DNA of 64,000 nt from Gigaspora rosea (GCA_003550325.1 QKWP01000249.1:246637-310636); one strand, 5' to 3'. Shown: positions 31,974-45,037, counted from the stretch's first letter. Made by a program: numbers and translations. Notes: generated by a model from the letters alone, not told the origin.

Positions 31974-34900
31974 AGCAACAACCCTAAAAACTCATTGGTT
32001 CGAGTCTTGCTCGTGATCCGTGTTGTTCTAGGGGAGAGACTTTAAGAACTTCATTTGCATTTAATGATGGAAAAGTTTATAGGCTTAACCCGGCCTTTAT
32101 ATTAGTCTTTTTTAAAAAGCTAATTACGGAATTTATAAATAAACAAAAATATTTAAATAAATAAGTAGATATATGTAAATATAGATGTATTATGATGAAT
32201 TTAGTAAATTTATATATTCAAAAAATTTTTTACTAGAAAATTTTAAGACAAGGCAATAAAGTTTAAACTCAATTCAAATTAATAACTCAAAATTTGTTAA
32301 ATAATTTTCTAGTGAGTAATATTGGAATAAAAGTTATAAAATGAAAATTTTAAGAATTTATGATATTGTCATATTGAGTTTTGCTCTCTGAAGATTACAT
32401 TAAGCATTAATAATAATTGGTATTCTTGTATTAACATACATGTACAATAAATTTATATAAGGTAACTACATTGTGCCAAAACTTATAAAATTGATCTGTG
32501 TATAAATTGTATATTTAAATTTTAGTCTATATGAACAGTATATGAACATAAAATGTAGGGAACTAACAGCGCCCTTACTTACATTTATTTATTATATAGT
32601 CAGTTTCTTCATATTTTGTTAGTTTGTCACTCTTTGCAGTTTCGTCAGTTTCGTCACCTTTCGTCAGATTCGTCATTTTGTCATTTGAGATTTTAGTTGA
32701 CGAAAGACGGAACTAGGTTTCGCGTTTCGTCAGCGTGAAACTCGAGGTTCGTCTAACAACTATAGTTCTAAACATGACCCTTATGTCCAAAAATAATCGT
32801 TTAAGCTAATAACATTATAACCCGAGACAAGCATTTAAACAATGCATAGCTAGATATAAAAGTCTATTTACTTAGTTTAATTAAAATTGATTAGTGCTAA
32901 ATTGTTACATATAAAATTGAGTTCTTATTAACTATAGATTTAAAAATTCAACATATATATATTTGAGAGTCGCCAAAGGAAAACCAGTATATCTAAAACA
33001 TTTTTTTAAAGAATATGTAATTAGAAAGATGTTTCAACCGATTATTCTAGTCATTTCATTATGTAATTAACATGCAGTAGCTTAAACACCAATCTCCATC
33101 TAGAACAAAAAAGATGATTATTTTTATTAGAGTTGTGTTGATTTGCTAAAATTTAATATCGGTATTCCATGATATGAAACTGCGTAAAAATTACTTCAAT
33201 TAATCGTAGTGTTAGTGAATGGAGACACGTACGGTTCAACTTTATTGAAAACGAAAATTGCAGATTTAGCCGTAACCTTACTATTTTCTTTTGTAGGATC
33301 TATTGAAACCAGGTACATATAAATTTGGTTATAATGGAAATTCAGTTATATAAGATTTAAATGCAAAAACTGTAATTTACGTACAGTACCAAATAAAATA
33401 AATATCTAATGATATGTAATTCAAGTAACTTGCAATTCAGTATCGATATCATGTATCCGCTACATTATTACATCCATGATGTTCATTGATAAGTATGATA
33501 AAAACATGAAATAAATATTATTGTGTGCATATAGTGTTTAGCTTTATTATTACTATAATTTTAAAATTACAGTAAATATGTTATAACATGCAAATCTATG
33601 ATTGGTTAGCAAATTATATTAATAATCAATTCTTATTATTTAATGTTATTTAATTCCGAACTTTGAGGAAGACATCTCAATAACGTCTGGCTAATTTAAA
33701 TGTTTTGAGATTATTTTCGAATTTTATTATCTGTAAAGATCAAAAATAACCTTGAGCATTGAAAATAATCAAGTTATTAATCATATTCATTTTGTTCAGA
33801 ATTTATGAGAGTTTAGTTAAAAAAAGCCAAAAATTTTTATTGTTTTTAAACCACATGAAATATTTAATATTATATTAGAAATTTAATATTTAACAGGGAA
33901 TTATTTCAGTGGCAATTTGAAATTAAAGAAAATTTGTAGTGATGGGTGATCATCTAACGATTACGGTATTTGAAAGATGCAATAATCTGATTTGAACGAA
34001 ATGATTGAAATGGCTGAAACAAAGGAATATACTGATTAAATCTAAAGGAAGGAAAAGTTGAAATGGTCTTAATTGAAGGATTGTCTTTTTAATTGTAAAT
34101 ATCTATTAATCATGTAAACATTTTTATTATAATAACCCAAAAACAAAGAGTGGATTTCACACATAAATAATTGGCTTTCGGATTCTTAAAAGAGAGTTAT
34201 TGCAAAAAATCATTGTTAAAGCAACTCTGAAATAATTACTAAATACCATCAGAAATTCTGCTAAATATTTCTAATGTAGAGTGGATTGTTGATGCTAGAT
34301 TGATAGCTTCGAAGCAGTGTAGATTATCCCAAGACTCTGCCATTCCATTCACCTCGTTTTTTTCTACCAGAAAATGTTAATGTTACGCAAATTGGATCTT
34401 TTGTGGAGCAACTGACCTACTTTCATTTGAAGCACTCAATATCCATATTGTACAAACGGTGTACGATCTGTGAGTGTACAATATCATAATTGTTTGAAAT
34501 GTACACTATTATATAGTGTGTTAGCTCCACATTGACATGAATTAGTATATCCTCACCTAATGCTACTGTAAACGATTAATAATATATTTTATTTACAATT
34601 TATTTTCTTAAAAATACTTTCATTTTGTAATAATACTTTTAGTTATTGCGGTTTGTGATTTCTTAAAACTACTCCGATATCTGAGTGTGAAATTATCATA
34701 TCGTAGTAGTTTTAAGAAATTAGAAATCATCTACTAGAGATTGATCTACAAATTTCACAAAATTATACAAACCGACCATGATAAGTCATAGATGATTAAT
34801 GTAGAACTTAAAAATTCCAATTGTTATGATAAAAAAATAGAGCTTTATCCGAGGTTTCGCTAGTCTTATGCCATTGTGGTGATGTTGACCAGTATGACGT

Positions 34901-36215
34901 ATATAAATGCGCAATTTACTTCGGCCGTCACTTTGCGTCATACAAAACAATTGTAGTATATAATACTGTATTAAATTATTTTATTTATGAGGTAAAATTT
35001 TTTTGTTTTTCTTTATTAGCTAATAAGAAAACCTTCAATTTCAGAGTAGAACAATCTTTGTCAGAGGCATTCGGAAATGTGTACCAGGTTGGTGAGTTAT
35101 AGTCGATAAATAGGAATAGGTTCTCCAAATAATGCAGGGCTCATTGAAGCAGTTATTGGTTCATTTAAAATTATGGGCTTAATAATGGAAGCTCAAATTC
35201 TCCATAATAATTATAATAAGGTCTTCTGCTCCACATCAATAATCGGATCTTGCAAATGTTAACACTTTAAAAGTTTATAAACAGATAAAGATACGATTTT
35301 TTTTTTATCGGCTTTAATAGTTGAACTGTCAATTTTCCTATTTTAACAAAGAATTCTCTTCAAATAAAATGGCTCAAGTGGAGTAGCTTTCTTCATATAA
35401 AAAAAAAAAATTAACAAATGGAGGCGTGAAAGAAAACGAAAAGAAAACAAAAAAAATTTATAACAACAATTTATAAGCAATTTTTTATTGTACTAAATGT
35501 TTTTTGTAATAATCTCTTATATGCCCGATATTATTACTAATAAAATTAAAATTATAAATTTGAACTCGATCATTATTATTTTTTATATTGCAAAAATAAT
35601 TTCTAGTAACTGCGGCGCAGCAGCCTTGCACACATTTCTTTGGTCATATGAGTAATTAATCTCTGATACTATAAATGCTATTATAATACTCGTAATATTC
35701 ATTTGATTAAATTTTATTCAGTCATTTGGAATGCCTAATATGAGTTAATTTAAAATGCCCGGGACTATTTGATTATACTTTGTTAAATCTCTTATAAATC
35801 GATCTGAATAGATCCTACGGAATTTAAAAGGTTATAGAAAAATTTTATTTCCTATTACACACATAATCCGGATATATATGTGCCGACATCCGAATGAAAT
35901 CCGTTTCAGTACAGATCTCCCACAAAATAGATCGAGAACATTCGATCTTATGTTTCGCTTTGTACATCATGAAAGATCATTCATATATGATTGATAATTA
36001 CACCAATGAATTATTTAAATAGATTTTGCTACGTAACTACTGTTGTACGTAACCTGTTGTACGTACGTACGTAGCTTGTTATACGTAACACATCAAAATT
36101 AAAATTAAATATATAAAGGCTAACTAAAAAAATATTCGCACATGTTTGTACAAATTAACTGTGTAAAAAAAAAAAAACAAGAAAAAAAAATACTTGTCAT
36201 TAGTGTCATAGTGGT
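31974..36215. other. Long AT-rich intergenic region
   Basis: More than 4 kb without an acceptable gene. Visible items: a patch at about 32625-32765 where tttcgtca recurs in both orientations (possible decayed MITE); a 16-bp perfect hairpin at 34658-34720; a tacgtacgtacgta tract at 36060-36075 just upstream of the pseudokinase gene. Everything else is low-complexity A/T with short frames only. Confidence 0.5.
34658..34720. repeat. Hairpin, 16-bp perfect stem
   Basis: atttcttaaaactact (34658-34673) pairs with agtagttttaagaaat (34705-34720) around a 31-nt loop. Could be a MITE remnant or an RNA stem; nothing else supports either. Confidence 0.7.
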
Positions 36216-38769
36216 ATGACTACAACTAACAATGATGACCCTAAGCTTAGGGATGCAGCAGCACATGCTGCTTTAACTACAGCAGAAATAGCAGCTTCAT
36301 ATGTTCCTTTTATTAATATGGTGAAAGTTTTAGTAGAAGAAATTAAAAAGATATACGAAGATGCAGAATGCAACAAAGATATTTGTTTAATTATGTCGAA
36401 TAGAGTAACAATTGCAGAATGTGCTATGACTCAAATGTTGGCTTTTAATCAAAATGAGGATTATTTTCAAAAGTGCTATTTATCTTTTAAAAGATTTGAA
36501 ATAGTTTTAAAAAATGTTAAAGAATTTACTATTAAAGTATCAAAACTTGTAGGTTATAGAAGATTTCTTAATGCAAAAGAGATTAAAAACAAATTTGATA
36601 AATTAATTCAAGAATATGATGCTTGTATGAAAGATTTAAATTTTACTATGGCTATTGCTAGTGAAGATCAAAGAACAATAGAAGCTAAAAGAGTCGATAA
36701 TTCTCTAAAAACCGTTAAAGAAGTATGCATGTTTATTTAGGAATATTTGTTCTTATTACAATATATATATTGGTTTTAATATTTTGAATATTTTTTTTTT
36801 GTTTTTCATTGGTCTTTTTTTTTTAGACTCTCATAGAACTTGATTGTGATGTAAAAGATGTTCGTAATCAACTTGATACCATAGTTCAAGGCATGAATAT
36901 TTTAAGAATTCGACAACCAGATAATATTCATATTAACATGCAAAAAATCGATCCAAGTCTATTAAATGAGCATGTTGGTCAAGTGGAACCTGTTTGTCGA
37001 TTGAAGCAAAATTTTATTCGTGGTTCAGATAATCATCCTGTCATTAGGAAATTTTATAAAAATTATGTAGATGTTGCATGTAAAACTATTAGAGATGGAC
37101 AAAATGAACATGAAGAATTTAAAGTTGAATTAGAAATCCTTAGAATATTAGGTCAATCACCATACGTTCTCAAATTCTATGGTCTTTCGAATGTTGATCG
37201 CTATGATGTTATGGTCTTTGATTGGGCTGAACATGGAACTTTAAAAGAACTTTACAATAAACATGATATTCCTTGGACTAGAAAAATACAAATTGTTCGA
37301 GATATTTGCCGTGGTCTTGTATCCTTACGGTCTGCAAATGTTTTACACCACGATATGAGATGCGAAAATATTTTTGTATGTATAAGTAAGAAAATATGAT
37401 ATTTTTAACATATAACTTTTAAATGAGTCAGTGAGTGACAAATATTTATAATATTATAGGTTTTACATAACTTGGATCCAAAAATTGGAAATTTTAAGTA
37501 TTCACGTAAGATTGATGCGAAAACCAGAAATCTTGTTCACTTAGTTCCTGATATTATTCGTTGGATGGCTCCTGAACAGATTAAGAAATATAAAGATCAA
37601 AGATATAATGAAAAAATTTATACATTTAATTGCGAAATGTTTAGGTATTTATTATTTTAATTTCAATGATCTTTTTAGAATTACGATTTAATCTATATTT
37701 TACTATTTATATTAGTTTTGGAATGCTTATTTGGGAACTTTGTTATGAGAAATTGCCTTATGAAAAATGGGATATTCCAAAAATATCAGACCATGTTTTA
37801 AATCGTAAAAGAGAAGAACTTTTAACTGGAGAATTCGATGATCCCAAAGATAAAAAAATTCAAGAAGAATTTATTAAAATTATTGAAAGCAGTAAGTTTA
37901 AAATTTATTTAAATTTATTTTTAATAAGTTTTAAGTTAAGTTAATTTGAAATCTTTTATACTAATTTTCAAAAACTTTCAATAATTTTCTGTTTAATTAA
38001 TTGATAATTAGCATGGAAGCATCTCCCACGCGAGCGAATAGAAGTTACGGAATTACAAAGAGTGCTTGAACAACTGTCCGTAAATTATCCAATTTCTCCT
38101 GATGCTCCAGTACTTTTGGAAGACAAATCATTAAAACTAGCCGTAAATCAATCAACCCATAAGGTATCTTCTGATGCTCCAGTGCTTTTAGAAGATAAAC
38201 CATTAAACATTGATGAAAGTTCAAAATCTGAGAATGGCTCATCATTTATTCCTCTTGACAGAGGAATCGATCTTCATAAAAAGAGAGATCACGCAAATGC
38301 ATGGAGATGCTTTAAAGAAAATGCAAGACTTGGTGATAACACTGCAAAATATTGGCAAGGTTATTATTTGTGCCATGGGTATGGTGTTGTAGAAAAAGAT
38401 GAGAGGCGTGCTATAGAACTTTTTAAAGATGCTGCTGATAACGATCATCCAGATGCACAATTTCGATATGCTGTGTTATTACTTAATAATTTAAAAAATG
38501 AACAAAATATTACTAGAAAAAATGAGCTTTGTGGAGAAATTTTACATTACTTCAAATTAGCAGCTAATCATAAGAATTATGATGCAATATATCATTTGGG
38601 TGATATTTATTTAAATGGAAAACTTAATGTGGAAAAAAATAGGGATCTTGGGTTAGAATATTTAAAATTAGCTGCTGAAAATAATCATGAAAAAGCAACT
38701 AAGTTATTTGAAGGTGAAGATTTAGATTTACTAAATTTTTTGTTTGATTTTTTTTATAAAACTATCTAA
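36216..38769 (+). CDS. MLKL-like helical domain + pseudokinase + Sel1-like repeats
   Basis: Five exons with GT-AG junctions that keep frame: 36216-36722, 36827-37375, 37460-37644, 37716-37891, 38012-38769; about 724 residues. Residues 1-150 (DAAAHAALTTAEIAASYVPF, FKRFEIVLKNVKEFTIKVSK, YRRFLNAKEIKNKFDKLIQE, LNFTMAIASEDQR) form an all-helical N-terminal domain I recognise as the MLKL N-terminal-like adaptor seen on fungal kinases. A kinase fold follows: ATP-site lysine VACKTI (about K255), hinge MVFDWAEHGTLKEL, catalytic loop HHDMRCEN (D345), then IGNFKYS where DFG should be (D to N, G to K), and intact WMAPEQI. The glycine loop is absent. The C-terminal ~200 residues hold two or three Sel1-like units (GYGVVEKDERRAIELFKDAA). 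It is the only undamaged multi-exon gene here. Predicted catalytically dead; membrane action or cell-death signalling is inference from MLKL. Confidence 0.9.
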
Positions 38770-40864
38770 ATTATATGTTTGATTTAAATTAGAATCGAAG
38801 AATCGTATGGATGAGGTACAGTTTCTTTAATTTTTATGTTATATTATTAACGATAAGTTATGTTAAAAAACGATAAGTTATGGTAATGACATTGATTTGT
38901 TTTTTTTTTCTAGTAACAATCTTCTGTTCGCTATTATTACCGATTTTAAAACTTGTGTCCACACTGGAGTTTAAAGTTTTGTTTATTTCTGAAAGTATTA
39001 ATGGTTGCTATTGGCAATATCATTACTGGTTTAATGATGAGATAGCCTTAATTTTTCGAGCTATATACTTGCAAAAAAAAAAAAAATTACGATGGCATTT
39101 GCCATACCGACTTATGGTTGAATAATATGTTGTTAACGGGTTACCGAGGCAGAATAGGATGCATTTATATGTTTTTGACTATTTAATTTTAGCATTAAGG
39201 TAAGGGTTTGGGGTTAGAAGTAATGCATGTTTTATAGGTAAAACCACCTTCCGACATTTCACGTATTTTTCTTTGTCGGATTGATCCATGCTGATCAAAA
39301 CAAACTTTAAACGACCCTTGTAGCATTTCGTATATATTTATTAGTTTAATATCTGTATTATATTATTGTATTATTGCATATTATTTATTTTATACTATAG
39401 TCATAATTAAGCTCATATCATTCATGTCCAACAAAAATATCTAATATATTAAATAAACAAGTTCAACTTGCATTTATTGAATTTTAGCAAAAAATTTTAC
39501 GTATACAATTGATAATGTGAGATAGCAACGCTGCAAATTTATTTTCAAAAATATAATTTTAAAATTATAATTTCAAAAATGAACGAACTATTTCCATGTC
39601 CCAAAACTCTGAAAAACCTAACTATGGTGTACTATATTTAGGCGATGTTCGGCTCACCCTGTTACTGATTTTGTCGATCTCTATAGAATTAATCAGAAGT
39701 CTAATCATTAACGTCAGCGATAAATAAACTACATATATGATGACTAATAAAATTAACGTAATTGTCGCGAATTATCAGGCCGGGGCGTTGTTTAGAAAAT
39801 CATACTCCCTAAAAATAGCATGTGTGATTTCGAAATAACGCCCCGGCGCGTCTCAAAATAACGCGCCCCCTATATAATTATCTAGTTCTAGCCCTATATA
39901 AATCACTTTTCTCATATAAGGTCGGACCTTTATTTATAGCCCTAACCCTAGAAAGTAATATAAGGCGCGAAGTTCTATTCATAGGTCTCTTCTATATCTA
40001 GATGATCATCATAAAATTCCCACTAATTTTCAAATCAAATATTGTTCCGGCGCGTACTCTAAATAACGCGTCTATACTCAAAATAACGCTCCGTCGTGCG
40101 TTATTTCGCGAAAATACGGTATATTCTAGTACTCAAACGTTAGAAGTTTTTATTTCAAATCTCAGAAACTAAGAAGTGAGGCTCCAGCCCTATGAAATGT
40201 CGCCGTTTTATTTCTAGTTTAATAACAATATCCTGTAATTGGAGTATTAACAGAACTTAGTTTCGCTTGTACACATAACATCTAGGGTATTATTCCTTAA
40301 TCCTTGTGAATTTGTCATAGCGATCGAGGAATTCCGTTAATTAAAACCCAATTTTTACACACTTATGAAAATAAATAAAGGATTAGGAAAATTACCATTT
40401 GGCTAATTAGTATCCCACATTCCATAATATTTTTATCTCACATCAAATTAATGAAATCAATCTTCGAAGTCATAATGTTCTAAAAACAGATTAATGAATT
40501 GTTGTCAATTTCGTCAATTTCGCATCGGCCGATAAAATCAATTAATATGATTGGCTCGCCAAATAAGATTTTTAAAATTTTGTATTCATTAGCAAAAAAC
40601 TCTAAAGATATAACCAAAAAAAAAATATATATATATATATATTTATATGTATTAAACGGCAAATTTGTTTGATTACCTATAAATTTAAGTTCTTTTAACT
40701 TTTTAATTTTATAAAAAAAATAAAAATTTGTTTTAACAGAAATATAGCTTAGACTAAAAACAACAAATCTGTAAGACAGATTTTTTTAAAGATCAAGTCA
40801 TAAGCATGCATTTTAATATTTTATATATAAAAAATGGATGTTTTGTGCTGTCCTGTACTGTAGG
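38770..40864. other. Intergenic with GC-rich palindrome fragments
   Basis: No gene. Around 39775-39870 and 40040-40125 the words gaaataacgcgcc, ccggcgcgt and gcgttatttcgcgaaaatac recur; these are partial or compound copies of the palindromic MITE family at 4012. (TA)n at about 40625-40645. Confidence 0.55.
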
Positions 40865-41130
40865 AATTTTATAATAAAAAATCGTGCATTTTTAAAATGG
40901 ACTAATTTCCTTTCTAGTAAAGCAATTTCAATTCTGTAACTTATAAATGGTGTATAAATATTGCGGTTTTAAAAATATGTTGCCATATTAATTTGTCAAA
41001 CTTTATAAATCGTGTGTTTTTAAAATGTTATAACCTCTTTCTAGTAAAGCAAATTTAACTCTATAACTTGTAAAATAATGTATGCATAAATCTTACTATC
41101 TTAAACCTATGCTGTCACTTAATATTAATA

Positions 41131-41316
41131 CAGTCAACCCCATACAATCACCTTCCTTACAATTACATCATATTAATATATCACATTTTTATTATTAAAA
41201 CAATTTCTATTAAATATATAAAAAAATACCTCTATAAAAGCACAACTTCTTTATAAGCACTTTTTCGAAAAAAGTACATATGTGACCAAATTCGTGATTG
41301 TAAGAGGGGTTGACTG
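41131..41316. mobile_element. pogo/Tc1-like MITE (186 bp)
   Basis: cagtcaaccccatacaatca at the left, tgattgtaagaggggttgactg at the right (inverted with small mismatches), TA on both sides. Same class as 28965-29139 but the interior differs, so it is a separate subfamily. Confidence 0.8.
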
Positions 41317-41331
41317 TATATAATTTTTTGT

Positions 41332-41440
41332 AGGTCTCTATAACTTAATCGTTTAAATGACTATTAAAATTTATTCTTTGTAGTCTCTATAACTTAATCG
41401 TTTAAATAACTATTAAAATTTATTTTTAATATTAAACAAA
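41332..41440. repeat. Tandem duplication, about 52 bp x 2
   Basis: gtctctataacttaatcgtt followed by taaat(g/a)actattaaaattt occurs at about 41334 and 41384. Confidence 0.85.
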
Positions 41441-41590
41441 TTAATAAAATAAATGGAAAATTATCTTCCATAGTTTTATAACTACACTATTTATATGTTA
41501 CTGATAGAATTTGCTTTACTAGAAAGAGTGTTATACCACGTTAAAATGCACGATTTTTATTATGAAATATTATAATAAATTTTTTATCGT

Positions 41591-41697
41591 AAATTCTCGA
41601 AATAACGGACATGGGGCTATTTCAAATTTTGGCCCGAATTAAGCTTAATTCGGGCTAAATTTCGAAATCACGCCAATGCCTGTTATTTCGAGAATTT
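41591..41697. mobile_element. Palindromic MITE, aaattctcgaaataac ends
   Basis: Exact 16-bp arms aaattctcgaaataac (41591-41606) and gttatttcgagaattt (41682-41697), with the family core gaattaagcttaattcgggc inside. Belongs with 4012-4131. Confidence 0.8.
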
Positions 41698-41756
41698 ATT
41701 GTAATAAATTGATGAACAAAATTTAAAAACCTTTATTTAGTGGGCCGGCAAAGGGT

Positions 41757-41964
41757 GGCAGAAAAATTCGCGGTGACGCGATCAGCCGACCACTTACGAC
41801 CTGATAATAAAATTACATATTATAATATATTGAAACGATTATAAATCTTTTAAATGTGGACTAATAATCTTTTCAACATAATACGTAATTTTGTTTTATT
41901 AGGTCGCAAGTGGCCGACAATCACGTCACCGCGAATTTTTTCTGCCATCACTTTGTCACCTGCC
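41757..41964. mobile_element. MITE with long inverted repeats (about 70 bp)
   Basis: ggcaaagggtggcagaaaaa and ttcgcggtgacgcgatcagc at the left match, inverted, the right side (cgtcaccgcgaatttttt, tgccatcactttgtcacctgcc). Pairing continues to the central taaaattac/gtaattttg. The opening ggcaaagggtggcag resembles the ggcaaagggtggcacg inside the MITE at 55.6 kb. Confidence 0.8.
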
Positions 41965-42289
41965 AATCATATAGTGCTGAACTATGATAGTATTGGTATC
42001 TAACATCCCAATATACTGTACTATGCTAATGCATTCATAGGAGACATTCATATGATTGGTTAAGTTTGGTAGACCTACCCGTGATTGCCTGTGATTATTA
42101 ACCCAATCAAAATACATAATTTATTAATTCTACAGTACTAGAAAACGAAACAGAACTTCGAATTAAGAAGCTTGCAAACTAATGAATACACACAAAAGAA
42201 TGGATTACTTATGCCAATAAACCCAAACTCATTAAAAAATCTACGTATAAGATATGAAGCAAAACTTTAATTGAAATTTGCGGTAGACA

Positions 42290-43045
42290 AACCCAAACAC
42301 ACTGCAAGACCCGACCAGATCTAATATTAAACCCGAATCTTCTAAGAACTTATACCTATCCAAATTAAATAATTAGAAATAAAGTTATTTAAATCTAACG
42401 TAATAAAATAGTTATAGACGAAAACGTTTCCAGTTACCTTCACTCTACAGTATAATTTGGTATGGTCTAATAATCGGTAGGCATATTTTGTCTTCTAAGT
42501 GAAGTTCGTGGGGATACTGATTATTACTAATTATTTTTGCATGGTGAATATAAACGTTCTATTGAAGCGAAAAATAGTTTTTGTAGAGATTTTTTATTAG
42601 TGAAACGTTACGTCCCCGAAAAGTACTTTAAAGTGTATAAAGAAGTTACCTGTTTACATCAGCCAATCAGACGAATGTCCTCCAATGAGATCTACGTACA
42701 AAACATAAACTAAAAACTATTAATACACAGTTGACAAGCTCAGATGCATTACAAGAACCGACCAAATTTAAATATTAAGCCCAGATACTAAGAGCTTGTA
42801 CTATTCAAATTAAACGTAATTAAATAGCTTTAGACGAAAACGTTTCAAGTTACCTTCACTCTACAATATAATCCAATAAATGTTACGCATACTTTGTCTT
42901 CTAAGTAAAGTTCTTGGAGTTACTGATTATTTTTGATTATTTTTATACAGTGAATATAAATGTTCTTTCGAAGTACTTTAAAGTGTATAAGTTACCCGGG
43001 CAATTGATTTCCATCAGCCAATCAGACGAATGTCTCACAATGACA
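42290..43045. repeat. Diverged tandem duplication, about 0.4 kb unit
   Basis: 42290-42690 and 42720-43045 share, in order: gacgaaaacgttt(c), gttaccttcactctaca, ttttgtcttctaagt, gaatataaa(c/t)gttct, aaagtgtataa and atcagccaatcagacgaatg. Non-coding; the last phrase contains CCAAT. Confidence 0.75.
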
Positions 43046-43600
43046 AATGCTTTACATTGCGGAGCGTAAATGTGAATAGTTTTGTTACACTTAAAACACA
43101 AAAATGTTATGTTAATAAAGTTAGGTAAATAATTTCGTCAAAAACGTAATTTTTGTATTACTAATCAGAAATTAAGGTCCGCCGCTACGCTCCGGACAAT
43201 TATCATTCATACTGATCTCCTAGAGTAATCAATTTTTTTGGCAAATTGAATTTTAGCATGTGACCTTGTTTGTACGAAAAATTTTATAAATGAAAATTGT
43301 AAATTTTTGTGTACCGATAATTTCCCTCTACTATATAATATTTAATAACTTCCATTCTAATTACTAGGTAAATGAAATCCATTTTAAGCCCGAAGAAAAA
43401 ACAACACGGATCACCCGACAAACCGTCTATATTCGAGTACATAATTGTTTTGATCTAAATCTGTAGTTAGCGGACACCTCTCCTGTAATGCCTTCGAACG
43501 ATAACAACTTATTTTCATGTGCTTTTGTAAACCGTCAGTGGTGTAAAATTGTTATAATACCAAAGAACCACCTATAAAAAATGTTTGTCTAAAATTGGCA

Positions 43601-43797
43601 GGAATTGTTCGGTCAATATTCCGAACAGGAGTCTGTTTTCATTACGATGTTTGTTTGTAAACAATAAATAAAAATTATTATCATATAAAAAACACACAAA
43701 AACATATACATACAATAAAAATCCTTTAAAATGTTCGGAATGGAGTCGATTTTCCGAACAAAAAATCGGATAATATTAGAATTTTCCGAACAATTCC
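43601..43797. mobile_element. MITE with GGAATTGTTCGG ends
   Basis: ggaattgttcgg (43601-43612) and ccgaacaattcc (43786-43797) are exact inverted repeats. Additional ttccgaaca/tgttcgga words lie inside. It separates the F-box from the rest of the pseudogene. Confidence 0.75.
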
Positions 43798-44079
43798 GAA
43801 TTTTTTTTTACAAGTCCATTTTAAAGACAAAATATTTATTGAAATATTTCTTTTAATGTTAGATACTCAAGAACAAGCCCTATTAATTCCTTTTAAAGTT
43901 ACTCTTCCAAATCAACCAAACCGTTAATTGAGTATACAAGTTATATCACATCTATTCCAGAAAATTCCGTTAAATATTCTTTGATCGAGATGTTTCTACG
44001 AACTAGTAAGAATCTTAAACGCTTAAACCTTAAAGAGCTTAGCTGTAATAAAAAATATTTATATGAACAATATTATGAT

Positions 44080-44373
44080 GCTGGAAGCCTATACTCAACG
44101 GTTACACGAAGCGTTTCAATTTTTTAAATGGCTATAATTTTTATCTGAGTTTTTAAAAAATCTGACCGGTAACTTTGTAGAGCTATATCAGCTCTACATG
44201 TGTACAAAATATCTTTACAGTGTTGAGATTTTGAAAAGATATTTGGTACACATGTAGAGCTGTATAGCTCTACAAAGTTACCGGTCATATTTTTTTAAAA
44301 CTTTTAGATAAAAAGTTATAGCCATTTAAAAAATTGAAACACTTCGTGTAACCGTTGAGTATAGGCTTCCAGC
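44080..44373. mobile_element. Fold-back element with near-perfect arms
   Basis: gctggaagcctatactcaac (44080-44099) is exactly inverted at 44354-44373. Arms remain nearly perfect through aatggctataa..., accggtaactttgtagagct and tctacatgtgtac, about 130 bp each with a short loop near 44228. Inserted in the F-box/LRR pseudogene. High arm identity suggests recent activity or gene conversion. Confidence 0.85.
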
Positions 44374-45037
44374 ACCATATTACATCTATGGTATTATATA
44401 AAACTAGTTGCGATTTTAAATCAAAGACAATAGATGAATTAGTAAAAATTCTTTATAAGCATTCTGCTTTGACTTCTTTGGATCTTAATAATCTTGAATT
44501 ATAAGAAGCAAAAGAATTAGCTAATGCACATTGCGAGAACGACGTGTTGACTTCTTTGGATCTGAGCCAGAAATCATATTTGATAAAACGGAGGAAAAGC
44601 ATTAGCTTATGCACTTTGCAAGAACTCTACTCTGAAAGCTTAAAATCTCAATTCGAATAAACTTGAATCAGATGGAGGAAAAATATTAGTGATGCACTTT
44701 GCAAGAACTCCACGCTGATTTCTTTGAATCTTTATCGTAATTATTGGATAGAAGAAATAAAGGCACTAACAGATGCTCTCCGCAAAAATACCACGCTGAC
44801 TTTTTTAACCCTTGGAGAAAGTATTCTTGGATCTGAATGTGAGAAGCATTTGCAAATGTGCTTTGTAAGAACACCACGATGGACTTTGTCAGTGTAATAT
44901 TTGGGTTACAAAAAGGAAAGTCATTAACAGGTTGAAAATAATCTTGGTCTGAAGGAGGAAAATCGTTAATAATTGTGCTTTGCAAGAACATCTCTCTTTT
45001 TGAATATTAATTCGAATAATATTGTACTGTACCAGAT

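Larger units (their letters stand above)
40866..41578. mobile_element. Inverted-repeat element with a nested MITE
   Basis: ataataaaaaatcgtgcatt (40871) pairs with aatgcacgatttttattat (41545-41563), and cctttctagtaaagcaattt with atttgctttactagaaagag. The left arm has an internal second copy (41010-41055), so it looks duplicated. The pogo-like MITE 41131-41316 and a 50-bp tandem duplication lie in between. Non-coding. Confidence 0.6.

Noticed and set aside
31682..31987. Small proteins encoded by the CGACA motif arrays (also 30240-30479 and 31108-31407)
   Set aside because: Frames only translate the short motif repeats of the fold-back element in different directions.
31985..32030. tRNA gene suggested by ggttcgagtc
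   Set aside because: The flanks do not form a T-arm or acceptor stem; no A-box at the right distance.
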